Positions 32,950-45,469 of a stretch of 64,000 bases of DNA are shown in pieces (within the stretch, counting starts at the first letter, position 1; the number at the start of each line of letters is the position of its first letter). This DNA comes from Valencia hispanica. Lineage: Eukaryota; Chordata; Actinopteri; Cyprinodontiformes; Valenciidae. The position numbers were made by a program, and so were the translations under genes. The stretch spans positions 57,719,286 through 57,783,285 of the forward strand of contig OY747702.1 of NCBI GenBank assembly GCA_963556495.2. The letters run 5' to 3'. Under the pieces are notes generated by a model that did not search any database, was not told the DNA's origin, and saw only the letters and a program-made list of their open reading frames with translations.

Positions 32950-35090
32950 ACATTCATATTGCCTGTGCTCACATTAGGATTGTGTAAAAAGAAAAGAAAA
33001 ATAAAAAATAAAAAGAATACTATGACGTTTCTGAAATAAAACATCAAATGGGACTGCTATAGATTATAAAAGACATTATTGTTACCTTTCTGATAGCATT
33101 TCAATGTTTGATAGCGGTAAAAATTTATCTGAACCGTTGTCTAACTGAGGCAGGATACTCTTAAATCCACTGGAATAAAGATGCATCATCTGGCTATGGG
33201 AGGAATTTCTAACATTAAAGTCAACTGAGCAGATAGTAAACAGTTTCTGTTTTCTGTATTACACCTGCTGAGGTCACTGTCTAATTAATGAGCTCCGGTG
33301 TGGAGTGTTGCACTGCCTCTGATAAAGGTCACAGAACAGCTATTTTTGGCTTTAAGTGGGTTCTGCTTTTGTGTAATGATTATATTCCTATCTAATTGTA
33401 TTTAGTGCAAACCATTTTTGATTAGGAATTGTGTTGTCTGGATTTTTTAATGTAGGAGAGTTTGAAAAATCAGCATTAAAGGTCAAAACCTTACAATAAA
33501 GAGTGTGATTAGATTCTTACGGTATTATAGCCTGAGTGAAAGGGATGCTTTATTGACATTGAAAGAAATCATAGCATATCCTATTTTCTTTCACATTTTA
33601 CTATGATCTATTTTTCTCAACCCAAAAGCTGATTTTTTTGAAACTTAAAAAGAAGTAAAAAGCAAAAAAAAAAAAAAGCCTGCTATGCTATTAATCCTTT
33701 AAAACAGCTGCAGTGCATTTCAAGTCAGAATTTCCTGACAAGGTTGTTCCAAGGCTGAAGAACAGCTAATCGGAATCCCTGATTAAACAACAAAACGAGA
33801 AACATAATCGCTAAAAATCTGAACAATGAAACAGTTACTCCCCGTTTCTCTGATTTAAATATCTTTCATTTGCATCGTCTTTGCTTTGATTAGCAAGATC
33901 ACAAAGTAAAACAAAGAAATTTAAGAGCTTGGATCAACTAAGAGTACAACAAAACAAACAAAACCAAAAATAATTGTCAACATCAAAATGATTGAATCCA
34001 ATAGCTTTCTCATTAGGCTGGTGGCTATTGATGTATAAGCTCCCTTCGGCAAACAACATGGAGCCCCCTCTGTTCCTCAGAGTCTGTGATTCAGAGTTGC
34101 TCCGTGCCTGGGCAGCAGCACACACTGCTTTTGTATCAGAGCTGCCTATCAATATTCTTTTCATGCATACGATCAAAGCAGAGGATGAGCCATATGCGTG
34201 CTCGACATCTCTCAGTAACTGCATTTGCTTTACGAGAAATTGGTTAACAAGACAGTTATTGTACTGGGACAGGAGGGAGCTCTCATTAGACAACAGAAAA
34301 TACGGTTATTTGATTGGTGTAAGTGTTTGCATGGTATTCAAGCTATTTTTAGTACATGGTCTTGTAAAGAAAAAGAATCATGAATAATTTAGTCTGAGCC
34401 TTAAACTGTAAGCTTGATTCTACGTCATCAGCCTCATACATCAATACACAAGGCTGCTCTGCTCTGCCACTAAGACTCGGGTGAATGATGAAAGAGGGCT
34501 GAAAATGTTTTAACTTCATGTAAACATCCTTGGACTGGAAAATGGATCAGAAAGTTCTTATTTTTCATTCTAGCAGGAAACTGAAGCACAAACATGTTTA
34601 CAGCTTCACTCCACCATTTGGATGTTAGAACACAAGGAGAGAGCACTGATTTATTGAATTCTTCCTTGCCAACAAACTTTTTACATGTGATGTTTACCCA
34701 TAAAATTGTATTATGACATCTGTAATCCATTCAACTATATGTTTCAATGTCAGGCAGTTGCTAAGAGAACCTGAAAGTTGCAACCCGCTGATAGCAGCAC
34801 ATGTATTTTTAGCCTTTTTGTGTTGCTCTGAGCCTGTTAACAAATACCTGACCTAAACATACACATTGGCAAGGTAACCACCCACCACATTACAGAATGA
34901 TCCTGGTTTACTTAAACCGCTGATTTTCCTTTAATGATTTCCCTTTAAAAGATGGAGCACTCTTCACTTCTGTTACCAGTGAAGGAAATGAACAGTAACA
35001 GGATATTTACAGGCTAACCTAACCATGCATCATATTTAAAGTGCGAGCACATTAAACTTCACACTTTTTTTAAATCCTTGTGAAGCCGAT
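32950..35090. other. Repeat-poor unique sequence, no gene identified
   Basis: This 2.1-kb stretch has none of the LINE, SINE or Tc1 blocks found elsewhere. Overlapping open frames occur on both strands at 33934-34387 (119 and 131 residues). They have no recognisable motif, and the fact that both strands are open argues for low stop density rather than a gene. The sequence from 33290 to 34390 has the mixed-composition look of conserved noncoding DNA, which only comparison with other fish could confirm. Confidence 0.4.
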
Positions 35091-35094
35091 GAAA

Positions 35095-35960
35095 GCCATA
35101 CCATTTATTTGATAAAGCACATTTAAAAAAACAGCATGAGTGCTGACCAAAGTGCTGTACAATTTGGACAAAGACAAATAAACAAAAATCAAATCAACCT
35201 TATTTATAAAATGCTTTTCATACAAAGTAGCATCTCAAAGGGCTTTGCAGGTTAAAATGACCATGCATACCACCCCACCCAGAACATAAACATGATTACA
35301 GATACATAAGACCATTAAGACTCTTAAAAACCATTAAAAGTACCTTTAGAAATTGATCCTAAGACACACGGGGAGCCAATGCAGTGATTCTAAGACAGGT
35401 GTAATGTGTTCCCGCCTCCTGGTCTTCGTCAGGACACGTGCTGCTGAATTTTGTAGAAGCTATAAACCTGATATACTCTTTTTTGGAAGACCAGAAAGCA
35501 GTACATTACAGTAATCAATCCTACTGGTGACAAAAGAAAAAAAACTATCAGAAACAAGGAGGGCAGAAACACGTGTAGTAGTCAATACAGGAGGAAAAAC
35601 ACAAGTAGGATAGAACAAAACGTATCTTGAAGCCATTGAAGTTTAGCTAGAATCAGAGAAATATGCTGACAGCGGTTAGTATTAGTTAGGAATCTTAAGG
35701 CTGCATTCTGAACCAGCTGCAGGTGAGACAGAGCTGCTTCTGAAATACCAAAAAGAACAGGATTTGAATAAACCAGCCTTGAGGTGATGAACGCGTGAAT
35801 TGTTGACTCAAGGTTGATATCCAGACAACTATTCTCACACTTTTATGTGTGAAAGCTGCTTGTTAAGCCCTAACAGTTCTGACTGGTGGATTGGGTGTTC
35901 TAAAACTGCGCCACTCATGGTGGCAGTATGTTGGAGCAGCTCTGCTACTTCAGTTCTGAT
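35095..35960 (-). mobile_element. LINE 3' end with a second LINE 3' end inside
   Basis: The outer copy starts at CATTTATTTGATAAAGCAC with CCAAAGTGCTGTACA, a LINE 3' end read in reverse, and resumes at about 35546 with LINE-like sequence (GAACCAGCTGCAGGTGAGAC, CCAGCCTTGAGGTGATGAA). Between lies an inner copy (35190-35545), beginning with a reversed ATTTATAAA/ATCAAATCAA tail and continuing with GGGGAGCCAATGCAGTG and GCAGTACATTACAGTAATCA. Both are noncoding remnants of L2/CR1-type elements; the inner boundaries are approximate. Confidence 0.5.
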
Positions 35961-36229
35961 TTGATTGTTTTTAAAGACTTTTGATCATATATATATATTT
36001 TTTTTTTTGGTTAAGCTGTTGCATGTTTGGATAATTATTCCCCCTGGTTCTGCAGCTGGAAATATTGTTGTTCTTACTTTTTTACTTTTGGACAGTTGTG
36101 ATGCTTAACCTTGACAACAAGGTATTGTTTCTATAACTGGGAGCAGCTGATTAGCATTTAAAAAGCTTAAATCATACCTGAACTATAACTACAAATCCCA
36201 GAGAAGTTGAAAAGGAGACTTCATGGTTG

Positions 36230-36665
36230 CAGAGCAGGACCAAAGAGCAGAGAGATAAGGTCCTTGTCCATTATAATGGGCAATGACCTTCTCCAACATC
36301 TCTCTGTCAGGCTTTCTATCCATGCAGCCAGAACGATTTAAAGAGGAGCATCAAAAGCAAATGAGGTGGATTAGCAGTGCTTGCCAACAACTCATGGTGT
36401 CATCCAGGACATGTTACTGTGGAATACTGTCTCTACTGCCTGGATATTGAGCTGTTAGCATGTCATGAAAGCCATGAGACAGTCATACAGTAACAGTCTT
36501 CAGTCAGAAGCCTTCTCATATTGGTTGTAAGACAGACTGCTAGCAGAGATCTTCCTGCCCACAGCATTACCATCCATAACAACTCTTTGTGGATACATGA
36601 ATGATATGAGTCACTACAACATTTATATTATCTTTGGGATAAATAAAGTATTCTTGAATTAAAGT
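36230..36665 (+). mobile_element. LINE family D 3' end
   Basis: Ends in ATCTTTGGGATAAATAAAGT followed by ATTCTTGAATTAAAG, the tail of a fish non-LTR element. The middle part (36370-36545) matches 18030-18215 in inverted orientation. The start is set by where the likeness seems to fade and is approximate. No usable coding frame remains. Confidence 0.5.
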
Positions 36666-36819
36666 GAATTGAATAAAATGAGCTGTGTACATATGGATAT
36701 AGAAAAACCTTGCTGCAAGCATTTAATATTTATCTAATAAGAAAATTGCATAAAGTACAAAAGTAGTGAAAATTAAGAGTGGAAAAGTTGTTCCTTTAGG
36801 TGATTAAATAACCTTAAAA

Positions 36820-37215
36820 ATATGTGGAGGTTTTCCCCTCAGTCGGTCGTGGCAGATGGCCTCTCGTACTCTCCCAGGTTCTGCTAGAGGTTTCTTTTTT
36901 CATGTGCTAGATGTTTCTTTATGTTAAAGGGGAGTTTTTCCTCTCCACTGTCGCTACATGCTTGCTCAGTATGATGGAATGCTGTGAAGTCAATGACACA
37001 ACACAAGCGACTGTCTACTCTCGCTACATGTTGGTGATGAAGGAGTGAATGCTGCAGGTCAACGACTCGATGCAATCTGCTGGGATTCCTTAAACAGAAA
37101 ACTTTTAAACTGATTAGAATGTACGCACATTGGAATTGAAATGGCTTTTCTTGTAAAGTGCTTGAGATGACATCTGTTATGAATTGGCGCTATATAAATA
37201 AATTGAATCTAACTG
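36820..37215 (+). mobile_element. LINE family A 3' UTR fragment, variant subfamily
   Basis: Has the usual GTCGTGGCAGATGGCC, GGGGAGTTTTTCCTCTCC and GGCGCTATATAAATAAATTG blocks. It also carries an extra segment (AATGACACAACACAAGCGAC, TCGCTACATGTTGG) that most copies here lack. The copy at 59005-60874 has the same extra segment, so the two define a subfamily. The copy is noncoding and 5'-truncated. Confidence 0.75.
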
Positions 37216-37219
37216 AATC

Positions 37220-38385
37220 AGTTGGGCATTGTGGGTCAGGGTCCTGCAGTTTGTTCGTGTGTTCCTGCTCCAACACCTGATTAAAATTATTCAATTATCT
37301 CCTCAGTCTGTCACCAACACATGTAGAAGTTGTTCATGTTCACTTTGCTGAATTAGGAAAACTTCTAAAGGATGTAGGAGAAAGATAAACAGGACTTTTA
37401 TTCTTAAATTTGGATGTTTAGCGTGGAGGTTCATTCTTCAAGAATAAGAAGTGACTGGATGACATCCTTAAAGGGAATCAAATGTGGACAAAACTGGACA
37501 GGGAACGCTGTTCTTTTCCCTTCGAATGCATTTGCACTGGGAGAGAAGCACATGCTGCCAAATCTGCTAACCAAATAAATAACAGGGAAAAGCATGGTAT
37601 TAATGCAAAGTGCAATGACTCAGCGCAGGACTGAGACCTGTGTAAACATATTTTGAGTGGATTTATTTTACTTTTTTCTGATTTATTTTTAGGCCTATTT
37701 TGTTAAACGTGTCCCCTACCTCATATTTCACCACAACAAAATGATGAATGTATGAGAAAAAATAAAATAAAGCTGAAATACTTAGACACAATGTTACTTG
37801 TCACGCAGCTGTTTGCAAAGTAGCCAATCCAGGAGTGCTATTTATTTCCCCTTGCCACTGAATGGCCAAACCCCCAAGAGCGGAGATAAGTAGGAGTGTA
37901 CATATTAGCTTCTGCGGTAGTGTCGAAATAGTTCCTAATGCGCATATTAATACATATTAAGGTGTATTTGGTGTTTGAACTATTTAAATAGGCAGTTATA
38001 CATGTTTTAAAGTTTTTTTTTGCGGATTTAAGCATTTTGCTGTGGTCTCTAACCTCCACTGTAACAGTTTTTCCATCCTTACCACATGTGTAAAATTATA
38101 TTGAAATACGAAAAGCCTACTTTGTTAGCATATGGGGTGGATGTTTAATGATTCAGTTTTTTTATTAGCATTTTTTACTTGTCTGTTGCCAAAACATTAT
38201 ACTGCTGGGTTTTGGTGTGAGTATCAAAAAGTATCCTTTACATCTTTTGGTGCGAAGGCAGTGATCCTTTACGTTTAATGTTTATTCTGCTTATAGCACA
38301 GAAATAGTGTGTCACATTTATGTGACACCTATGCATATGCTGAAATACAGGCCGATCACTAATCTTCCATTCAACAGGCCAGAAA
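37220..38385. other. No gene seen
   Basis: AT-rich with short frames. Nothing recognised. Confidence 0.4.
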
Positions 38386-38830
38386 TGGAGGTGCAGGAAA
38401 GTAGAGGACATCACCCCAGGTCTAAAGTCCTTACACTGGCTCCCTGTAGCTTAGAGAATAAACTTCAAAAATACTTTTACTAGTTTATAAATCATTGAAT
38501 GGCCTAGCACCAAAGTATATTATATATCTACTGTCACTATACCAACCCACCAGACCACTCAGGTTCTCTAATTCCAGTCTATTCAACATTCCTAGAATCA
38601 GAACCAAACATGGAGAGGCAGCTTTCAGTTTCTATTCTCCTCTAATCTGGAACAAACTTCCAGAAATCTGCAAAACTGCTGAAACACGGAGTTCTTTTCA
38701 ATCATAACTAAAAACGTATCTGTTTAGAGCTGCCTTTGAGTAATGCTTTAATGTGTCATGTTTTCTGTATGCTTCTTGCTTTATTGATGTTTTTACATTA
38801 TATGCTTTGTCTGTGTTCTACTGCTCTACT
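38386..38830 (+). mobile_element. LINE family B 3' end, copy 3
   Basis: Begins with the ORF2 end: ATCACCCCAGGTCTAAAGTC and CACTGGCTCCCTGTAGC, then encodes NGLAPKYIIYLLSLYQPTRP, RIRTKHGEAAFSFYSPLIWN and KLPEICKTAETRSS. Its 3' UTR is cut off near 38820, where copy 4 begins. Confidence 0.7.
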
Positions 38831-38835
38831 GTTCT

Positions 38836-39605
38836 ACTGTTCTACTCCGACCTGAATCTCAAGGGTCACATAAAAGCAATCACAAGGTCAGCCTTCTATC
38901 ACCTAAACAAGATTTCTAGAATTAAAGGACTGATGTCCGAACAGCACCATGAAAAACTCTTTCACGTGTATATCTTTAGTTGGATTGATTACTGGAACAG
39001 TGTGTTCACAGGTCTGCCTAAGAAGACAATCAGACAGCTGCAGCTGATCCAGAACGCTGCTGCTCGTGTTCCTCACTAGATCCCGGAAAGTAGAGCACAT
39101 CACCCCAGTTCTAAAGTTCTTACACTGGCTCCTTGTAGCTCAGAGAATAGACTTCAAACTAGTTTTGTTTGTTTATAAATCATTGAATGGCTTAGCACTG
39201 ACGTATGTTGTCATTATACCAACCCCCCCAACACTACTCAGGTCCTCTAATTCCAGTCTACTTAACATGCCTAGAATTAGAAAACAAACATGGAGAAGCA
39301 GCTTTCAGTTTCTATGCTCCTATTATCTGGAACAAACCTCCAGAACACTGTAAAGCTGCTGAAACACGGAGTTCCTTTAAATCAATGCTAAAACCATCTG
39401 TTTAAAGCTGCCTTTGAGTAATGGATTAATAATAGCTGGAATGACATAACAGTAGTATGTATTAATGTTCTTTATGTTTCTGATGTTGTGTTTTTTGTTT
39501 TTGTTGTTTTATTGCTGCTTTTATTTCATCCCTTAATCGCCAAAAGCACCTTGAATTGCCTTGTTGCTGAAAGTGTGCTATACAAATAAAGTTGCCTTGC
39601 CTTGC
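38836..39605 (+). mobile_element. LINE family B 3' end, copy 4
   Basis: Starts inside the RT thumb: DLNLKGHIKAITRSAFYHLN, LMSEQHHEKLFHVY and QLQLIQNAAARVPH, with a stop at 39077-39079. It continues in other frames to RIRKQT and FSFYAPIIWNKPPEHCK. The 3' UTR is complete: CACCTTGAATTGCCTTG, GTGCTATACAAATAAAGTTG, then CCTTG repeats at 39588-39605. It follows copy 3 directly and in the same direction. Confidence 0.75.
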
Positions 39606-39609
39606 TTGC

Positions 39610-40795
39610 ATTATTGCAGCATGTAGCAGGTGTAGACAGTCAGAACATTTCATGCACATGTAAATCGAGCTTTTGGCAAAAATCAAGCTAATAGCTTCAC
39701 CAGAATGGGAGCCTTTATCCCAGTTCACTTCACTCAGAAAATCTAATTATTGAAGGTATTTTTTTGGACTCCACGACGCTAGGTGGCGACATGCTTCTTT
39801 TCACGTTGGTATTCTTCCGGTTGGCCTAAAGCGTCACACAGATAGTAAACAAATGCTGACAGCAGTGAAGCAGACAGAGTAAATGCAGGATAATCTGGAA
39901 ATGGACAACAACGCTGTAGCAGAGTACATTTTGCAAGAAATTTACTGTGTTACACTCGTTGTTGCTACTCCTTCTGGTGTTGTTATTCACGCTTACACGA
40001 TCTCTTCACTTCCCGAAGGGGGAGTGTCCACGCTGCTAATAGCTCGGCTAAGATGTGTTAGAGTTTACATGCAGAGACATTTGGTTTTCTAACCGTATTA
40101 TCTGGGTGCATTACCTTGATTAACACTAGGCCAGTTTGACTCCAGCCAGAGTGTCTCCTGTTATCTTCTGAACTACATTAAGTAGAAAGGGATGAAGGGG
40201 TGAATTCACCCTGATATTAGCAAGAAAAGCAGTGCTGGACTCATTCTGGGCTCTAGGCTGCAACCGGCCATGTTATCTATTAGTTTATTATGTATCACTT
40301 CAATAATCCTATGATTCAGCTAATAAACATTATCAGCCCATAGATTTGTATGTCACCCCTACGGTGGTCCCTTCACTACACACCATGCAATTTGTTTACA
40401 GAAACTTTTGTCAGTAATAATAACTGACTCATGAAAATTATAATTAGGTCCATTAAAACATAAAAGGCCCCACATACCAATATCAGCTACCCATGCAGTC
40501 TCTCTGCTCTGCATATCGGCTCCACTATAAACTCAGACTGACAGTATCAGCAGCCATTGGAGAAGTCCTTCATGTTGGCTGTTCTCTGTGTGTCATAATT
40601 CTGGGATTTATGGTTCTGTATTGGTTTGTTTTCTTCTCTCTCCCATTTTTGTGTGGAACAGCTTACATTTCTAATAAAGGGTTTCAACTTTTTGTGTGCT
40701 TGTTTTCTTTTTTCCTTCTTTTGCAGAACAATTAATATTGAATCATGACACACATGACAGAAGTGTTAAAATTAGCCTATCGGTAATAGTGGTTT
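39610..40795. other. No gene seen
   Basis: Short frames; the one at 39883-40092 has no recognisable domain. The segment around 39770-40080 is less AT-rich and may be an unrecognised repeat. Confidence 0.4.
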
Positions 40796-40799
40796 GGGT

Positions 40800-41090
40800 C
40801 ATGGGGCTGCACGGGGGTAACCCTTTTGCCTTGCGGCAGGACAGTACTGGGTTTGAATCTGCACTAAGTTTGCATGTTCTCCCTGTGCATGCCAGGGTAT
40901 TCCAGCATCCTCTCATAGTCCAAACACATAACTGTTATGTTATTTGCACTTTCTAAATTATGTTTAGGTGTAAGATTGTGCATGGAAAGTCAATCTGTTC
41001 AGGGGTCCCCCACCTCTCCCCCAATGACTGCTAAAGATAGGACCAGCTCCCTCGCGACCCTGCAAGGATAAACAGACGAAGAATGGATTT
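40800..41090 (+). mobile_element. tRNA-like SINE, diverged copy
   Basis: Shares the order of blocks with 13667-13927: GGGTTTGAATCTGCA (box B-like), AGTTTGCATGTTCTCCCTG, CTCATAGTCCAAACACATAA and a long 3' body with CTCCCTCGCGACCCTGCAAGG, then GAATGGATT at the end. It is strongly diverged, so an old insertion. Confidence 0.6.
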
Positions 41091-41099
41091 TGGTCATCA

Positions 41100-41905
41100 T
41101 TGATTTATTAAGACTGGTCTGTCATTATGTGTGTGCTGTAATAGCTGCTGTCTTAAATCTGCCAAATATCTGTTCAGACGTTTGAGGCTGATACCATTCT
41201 TAGTTCCTGGTTTCCAGGGGGTGTCCAGGGAAATGAATACTGATAATCTGATTATAATTACCTCAAGAACTTAATAACATACAAAACAATGTGTTTTAGT
41301 TCTCTGAAATGTAAATAGTCATGTGTATATAGAGCCATAATTGAAAAGCCGCTCCACTTTGGGTTGGTTAAATAACTGTAACATATCAATTGTGTTCTAT
41401 TGGGGTATGACAAAGTGACATGATTGGGACAAAGAGGAGAGAAAAGTAATGGTTATCATGCATAAAACCTATATTTCTATCACTTCAGATGGTTTATCAT
41501 CTTCTCAGTTTATAGCTTTAACACATACTGTACACAATGTTATTTCCCTTAGCTTAACACCACTGAAGTTTGCCAGCAGCAAAGCCGCCCCACCAGGTGT
41601 CATCACACGGTGTCTGCCCACATACTGTTGTTCTTGTCACAGCCCACTCTGTACCAGACACTTAATTTGTTCTCTAAAATGTGGTTATTATTGAAAAATA
41701 TAGCTTTTTCTACTACTTACATAATATATCATACACATCAAAGGATATTTCAACAGTCATTATTGCAGACATTTAATTTGTAGCAAATGCAACATTGGTC
41801 TATTATGAACAAAATTTTAAAGAAATACATCTATACCTCTCGATAATGCCACAAAAATGAACATTATGCTTTACTTCTAAATTTTTTCATTTTAAAATAT
41901 TCTGT
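41100..41905. other. No gene seen
   Basis: AT-rich with short frames. Nothing recognised. Confidence 0.4.
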
Positions 41906-41907
41906 AG

Positions 41908-41987
41908 GTATCCTGACAATTCTCAATCTCCATACGGGGAGCAGCGAGCCATCAAAAAAGGGCAGTTCTTGAAGGCTGGCATAAAAG
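41908..41987 (+). CDS. Possible small host exon, unidentified
   Basis: Bounded by TTCTGTAG and GGTAAAT (donor AAG|GTAAAT), this 80-bp segment has an open frame reading YPDNSQSPYGEQRAIKKGQF then LKAGIK. Its composition (41910-41980, about half GC) is richer than the AT-rich flanks, as for an exon in a long intron. The upstream polypyrimidine tract is poor. I do not recognise the protein. It could be a real alternative exon of a large gene or chance. Confidence 0.22.
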
Positions 41988-41989
41988 GT

Positions 41990-44950
41990 AAATGGAAATT
42001 TCATAATGGAAGGGATCATTCAAATTATTGGTGACCTGAAAGAGAAAGGAAATCCTATTTCTGCGAGTTGTAATGAAGATAAAAGACTAGAAATCCAGTT
42101 TTGTGTGTTTTGTTTAATGAAGCATTGTAAAACTGAAAGTGTCTTGGTTTTGAGCTGTTGGTGTAGTGGTGAGTAATCATCTAAATACTGGCAGGAGACA
42201 GGTGGATAAAGAACATATAAAATAAAATAAAGACCACAAGTTTACTCCACCAAAAACAAACCAGTTAAGAAAGTTAGTAACAAGAAGAGTTCTCAATGAT
42301 ACAAAGGAACCAGTAGGTAAATGTGCTATAGTGGGTGATCACTGGAAACAGAGAACGAGTAATGGCAAGAATCAAAACAGTGTTTCAGGATGTCACCAAC
42401 TGTTGTGAAAAGTTACGGATGTTTTGCCCAACTTCACTATTAAAATTCAGTGAAACACAGCTGACAGTGCAGTGATCTTGTTACTTTCTTTCCAAAATAT
42501 AGTTTAAAAAAAAGTCATCCACAATTTCACAAACTTTTTTTAGCAGAGCTTGTCTCATTCATTTTTTGTTAATAATTATTCCTAGTGCGTCTTTGCCTGA
42601 TTGGCAGCTGATTAATCAACTGGTAAGCGTGAAACATTTTAAAGCTTCTCTAGACGTCTTTTTTGCGAAGTCTTCCCTCATTTGCCTGAGTGTTAGGTAC
42701 CACACATGAATACAAAGTGGTTAAATATGTGGTTGAAATAAAACAAAAAGGTAGTTTCTTTATCCAGGACAATATCCAGGACAAATGATTCAATGTCCGG
42801 AATGTTCTGTTTCTGCCATCACTTGAGAGAATGAAAGAGCTGACGATCTGTGAGAAGAGGACTGGGCTGCAGAAGAACGATGGAACGAAGAGGAGCTGGA
42901 TGACCAGTTGTGGAACTGAATCCAGATTGAATTGTGGGACGGAATCACAGAAGATACAGGTAACCTGGGCGAGGACACAAACAGGTTATCAGGCAGGAAT
43001 TCACAAAGAGTCAGAAAATCTCAGAACGGTACAGAGGGCCAGTGGTAACTTAGGTAAACACACAGGCGTCGAATGACTGGTCTCCAGCTCCTCTTATGCT
43101 GCAGCCTGCAGTCCTAATGAGCTGAAGGTCTGCTTCTGCACATCTGCAGGTAATCGGCTCATGGAGAGGGATTTGCCAGAATACTGCCTCCACCGCGCCT
43201 GTCAGTGTAGAAACTGTAGAATGAAGAAATCAGAAAAGTCACCACACATACCAACAAACCAGGATCCATGACAGTGAGACTAATTAACTGGGTGGAAGCA
43301 GCTGAGAGATAAAACTGGAGACACCGAGGTTTGAAAACAAGAACAGACACATGAATAATAAATGAACATGACTACAAAATCTAAAACAAAAGCTCAAAGA
43401 TACGAAACTAAGTAAAAACATAAGTGACTCAAATAACAAATATAGAATACAACTTAAGGCATCGTCAACAGAAACTTTAGGTTGTTTCCAGATGCTTTGA
43501 CCTTGCTCCTGGCCTGTTGTGTATGTGACAGGACTAGATATTTATATTTACATGCATTTTATTTCTGCATGTTTAGACAGAAGCATAGCACATTTTACAT
43601 TCACCAATATGCATGGTTTTAGAAAAAGCAGTGTGACAGCATTTATACTTTGAGAAATTGCACATCCATGGAGAAATTTAAAGCGAAACACCTGATCTCA
43701 GGAAATGACATCAAACAGAGAAAGGAAACTTGTATGTGTGTGGTGTAGCTAACTGGGCATTGTGATACACTCAGATTATGTTCTAAATTCATATATATTC
43801 TGGATGCATCCACTGACACTGCCCCCTAACTCTCCTGGAGAGCATGAACATAGTATTGCATACAGCAACACTTCCCAAGCCCAGGACAGTCAGATTTCTA
43901 TAAAGTTTTGCTGTATATGTCTTTTTGCTCAAGGTCACAAACCAAGACACTGTTGATGACCCGGTCGAGGTACCCAGAATGACCAGAGCGTCCACAATAC
44001 GGTGACACGTTTGCAGTTCCGCTGTTACCACGGTGGATGAGTGAAAGGATGTCCCTCCAACGCCCCGAATCTGTGACAGAGGAAAAACTTTGATCCTCTA
44101 ACTTTCATGGGGGCTCAAGAATTTGGGAACATGAAAGAACCGTTGCTAATGGAAGACTGCAGAAGCCTGAATCTGCCTGGTTGCCATAGTAACTGGTTAT
44201 CATAGAGTACAACGCATGTTTATTATATTCTTTAAAACCGGGGAAAAAAATCAGAAAGTAATTATTAGAAATATTTTTCTTTAAAATATAGATGTGCCTG
44301 TAATTAAGTCAGATGTTCTGAATTTACTTATGAGAAGCTCCCAAAGCAGTGTAACAAACTACTGTTTCAGAAATGGATGACTCCAGTTAATCTGCTGATT
44401 AGAAAATATAATTTTTGTTCGGTAATATTTTAGTCTGATATACAGTCAGATGAGGAAAAAAAGAGTTATCTTTTAACACAGTTTGTTAATATCTAAGATC
44501 AACTGTATTCCAGGCAAAGTGTAATTAAACACCATTCATCAAGGAGAGAAGTGTGTTTTAATATCAATGTTTGAATTGATTAAACCTTACCTCTTACCTT
44601 CTGAAACCAATTTGTTTTTTTTCTTCCAGAAAAGCTAGACATTGTTCCAGTAGAGATAAATAAAATGCTGTGTATGTAATAATGTTATGGCATATAAAGC
44701 CATGTTGATGGCTATGTTTCATGTGGGTGGCATGTTAAGGAGTGTTTCACCTTCTCTCATCACAGCTCACTGTTAGGCTCTTGACACAACCGTGGAGATT
44801 CATCCACTCCAAAACAAAGCCAAGCTCTTCTTCATCTACAGCAGCAGCAAATATAAGACTTTGAGGGGAGCAGTACCAGCTTTTCATGATAAATAATTTT
44901 CCATCTCACCATCTGTCTTCTAAGGAATCCTCCTTTTCATGACCATGGTG
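41990..44950. other. No gene identified; scattered repeat-like DNA
   Basis: About 42760-43300 is less AT-rich and contains GGATCCATGACAG (43260-43273), the same terminal motif as the repeat at 11326-11910, so an element of that kind may lie here in opposite orientation. The frame at 43789-44031 and others show no domain. Nothing firmer can be said. Confidence 0.35.
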
Positions 44951-44956
44951 ACAGGT

Positions 44957-45048
44957 GATTTTGAAAGGTGCTTCTCCGCTTTAAAGAGGATCAAGTCCTG
45001 AAAAACCCCATGACACAGGATCGCCTTCATATTTTGGCTATGCTCCCC
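44957..45048 (+). pseudogene. hAT transposase dimerisation-domain remnant
   Basis: Translation reads FERCFSALKRIKS, then a stop. In another frame NPMTQDRLHILAML follows. Together these match the C-terminal hAT dimerisation signature (ERxFSxLKRIKTxLRxxMxQxRLxxLAxL). A short deletion or frameshift near 45000 separates the two halves. Only about 30 codons are recognisable, and no catalytic region or terminal repeats were found nearby. Confidence 0.5.
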
Positions 45049-45059
45049 CCTGTGGATGA

Positions 45060-45465
45060 CAAGCTTGGAGGAAAACTTTAATACGAGTGTCACTGAGAGG
45101 TTGACCGATGCAGAAGGAGAAATGTTGCTATGCCGTGACAGATGAACTGAAGGTCGAGCAGAGTTTTTACTTGTCGTCTCAGATCACTGGAAAGTTTTAA
45201 CTGTTCATAAGTTTCAACGTAAGGTTTAATGAATACAAGTAGATATGTAGTACATTTCTCTCTATACTGTTTGTCTAAATACAGGGGGTACTGTTTTTGA
45301 TTAGATCTGATCAAAAACTACATAAAAGCTGTTTAACACAAGAAATCATTAAAATTACATTCCTATCATCTAAATATGATTACACAGGCTTGATTTTTTA
45401 ACATATCTGTAAATTGCTTAAAATAAGATAGAAATATGATTATTGCTTAGTTACTTGGTGCAGCA
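45060..45465. other. No gene seen
   Basis: AT-rich with no recognisable feature. Confidence 0.4.
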
Positions 45466-45469
45466 CAAT

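Noticed and set aside
33934..34387. Overlapping 119- and 131-residue frames on opposite strands
   Set aside because: No motifs, no splice framing and no start context. Reciprocal openness indicates low stop density rather than coding.
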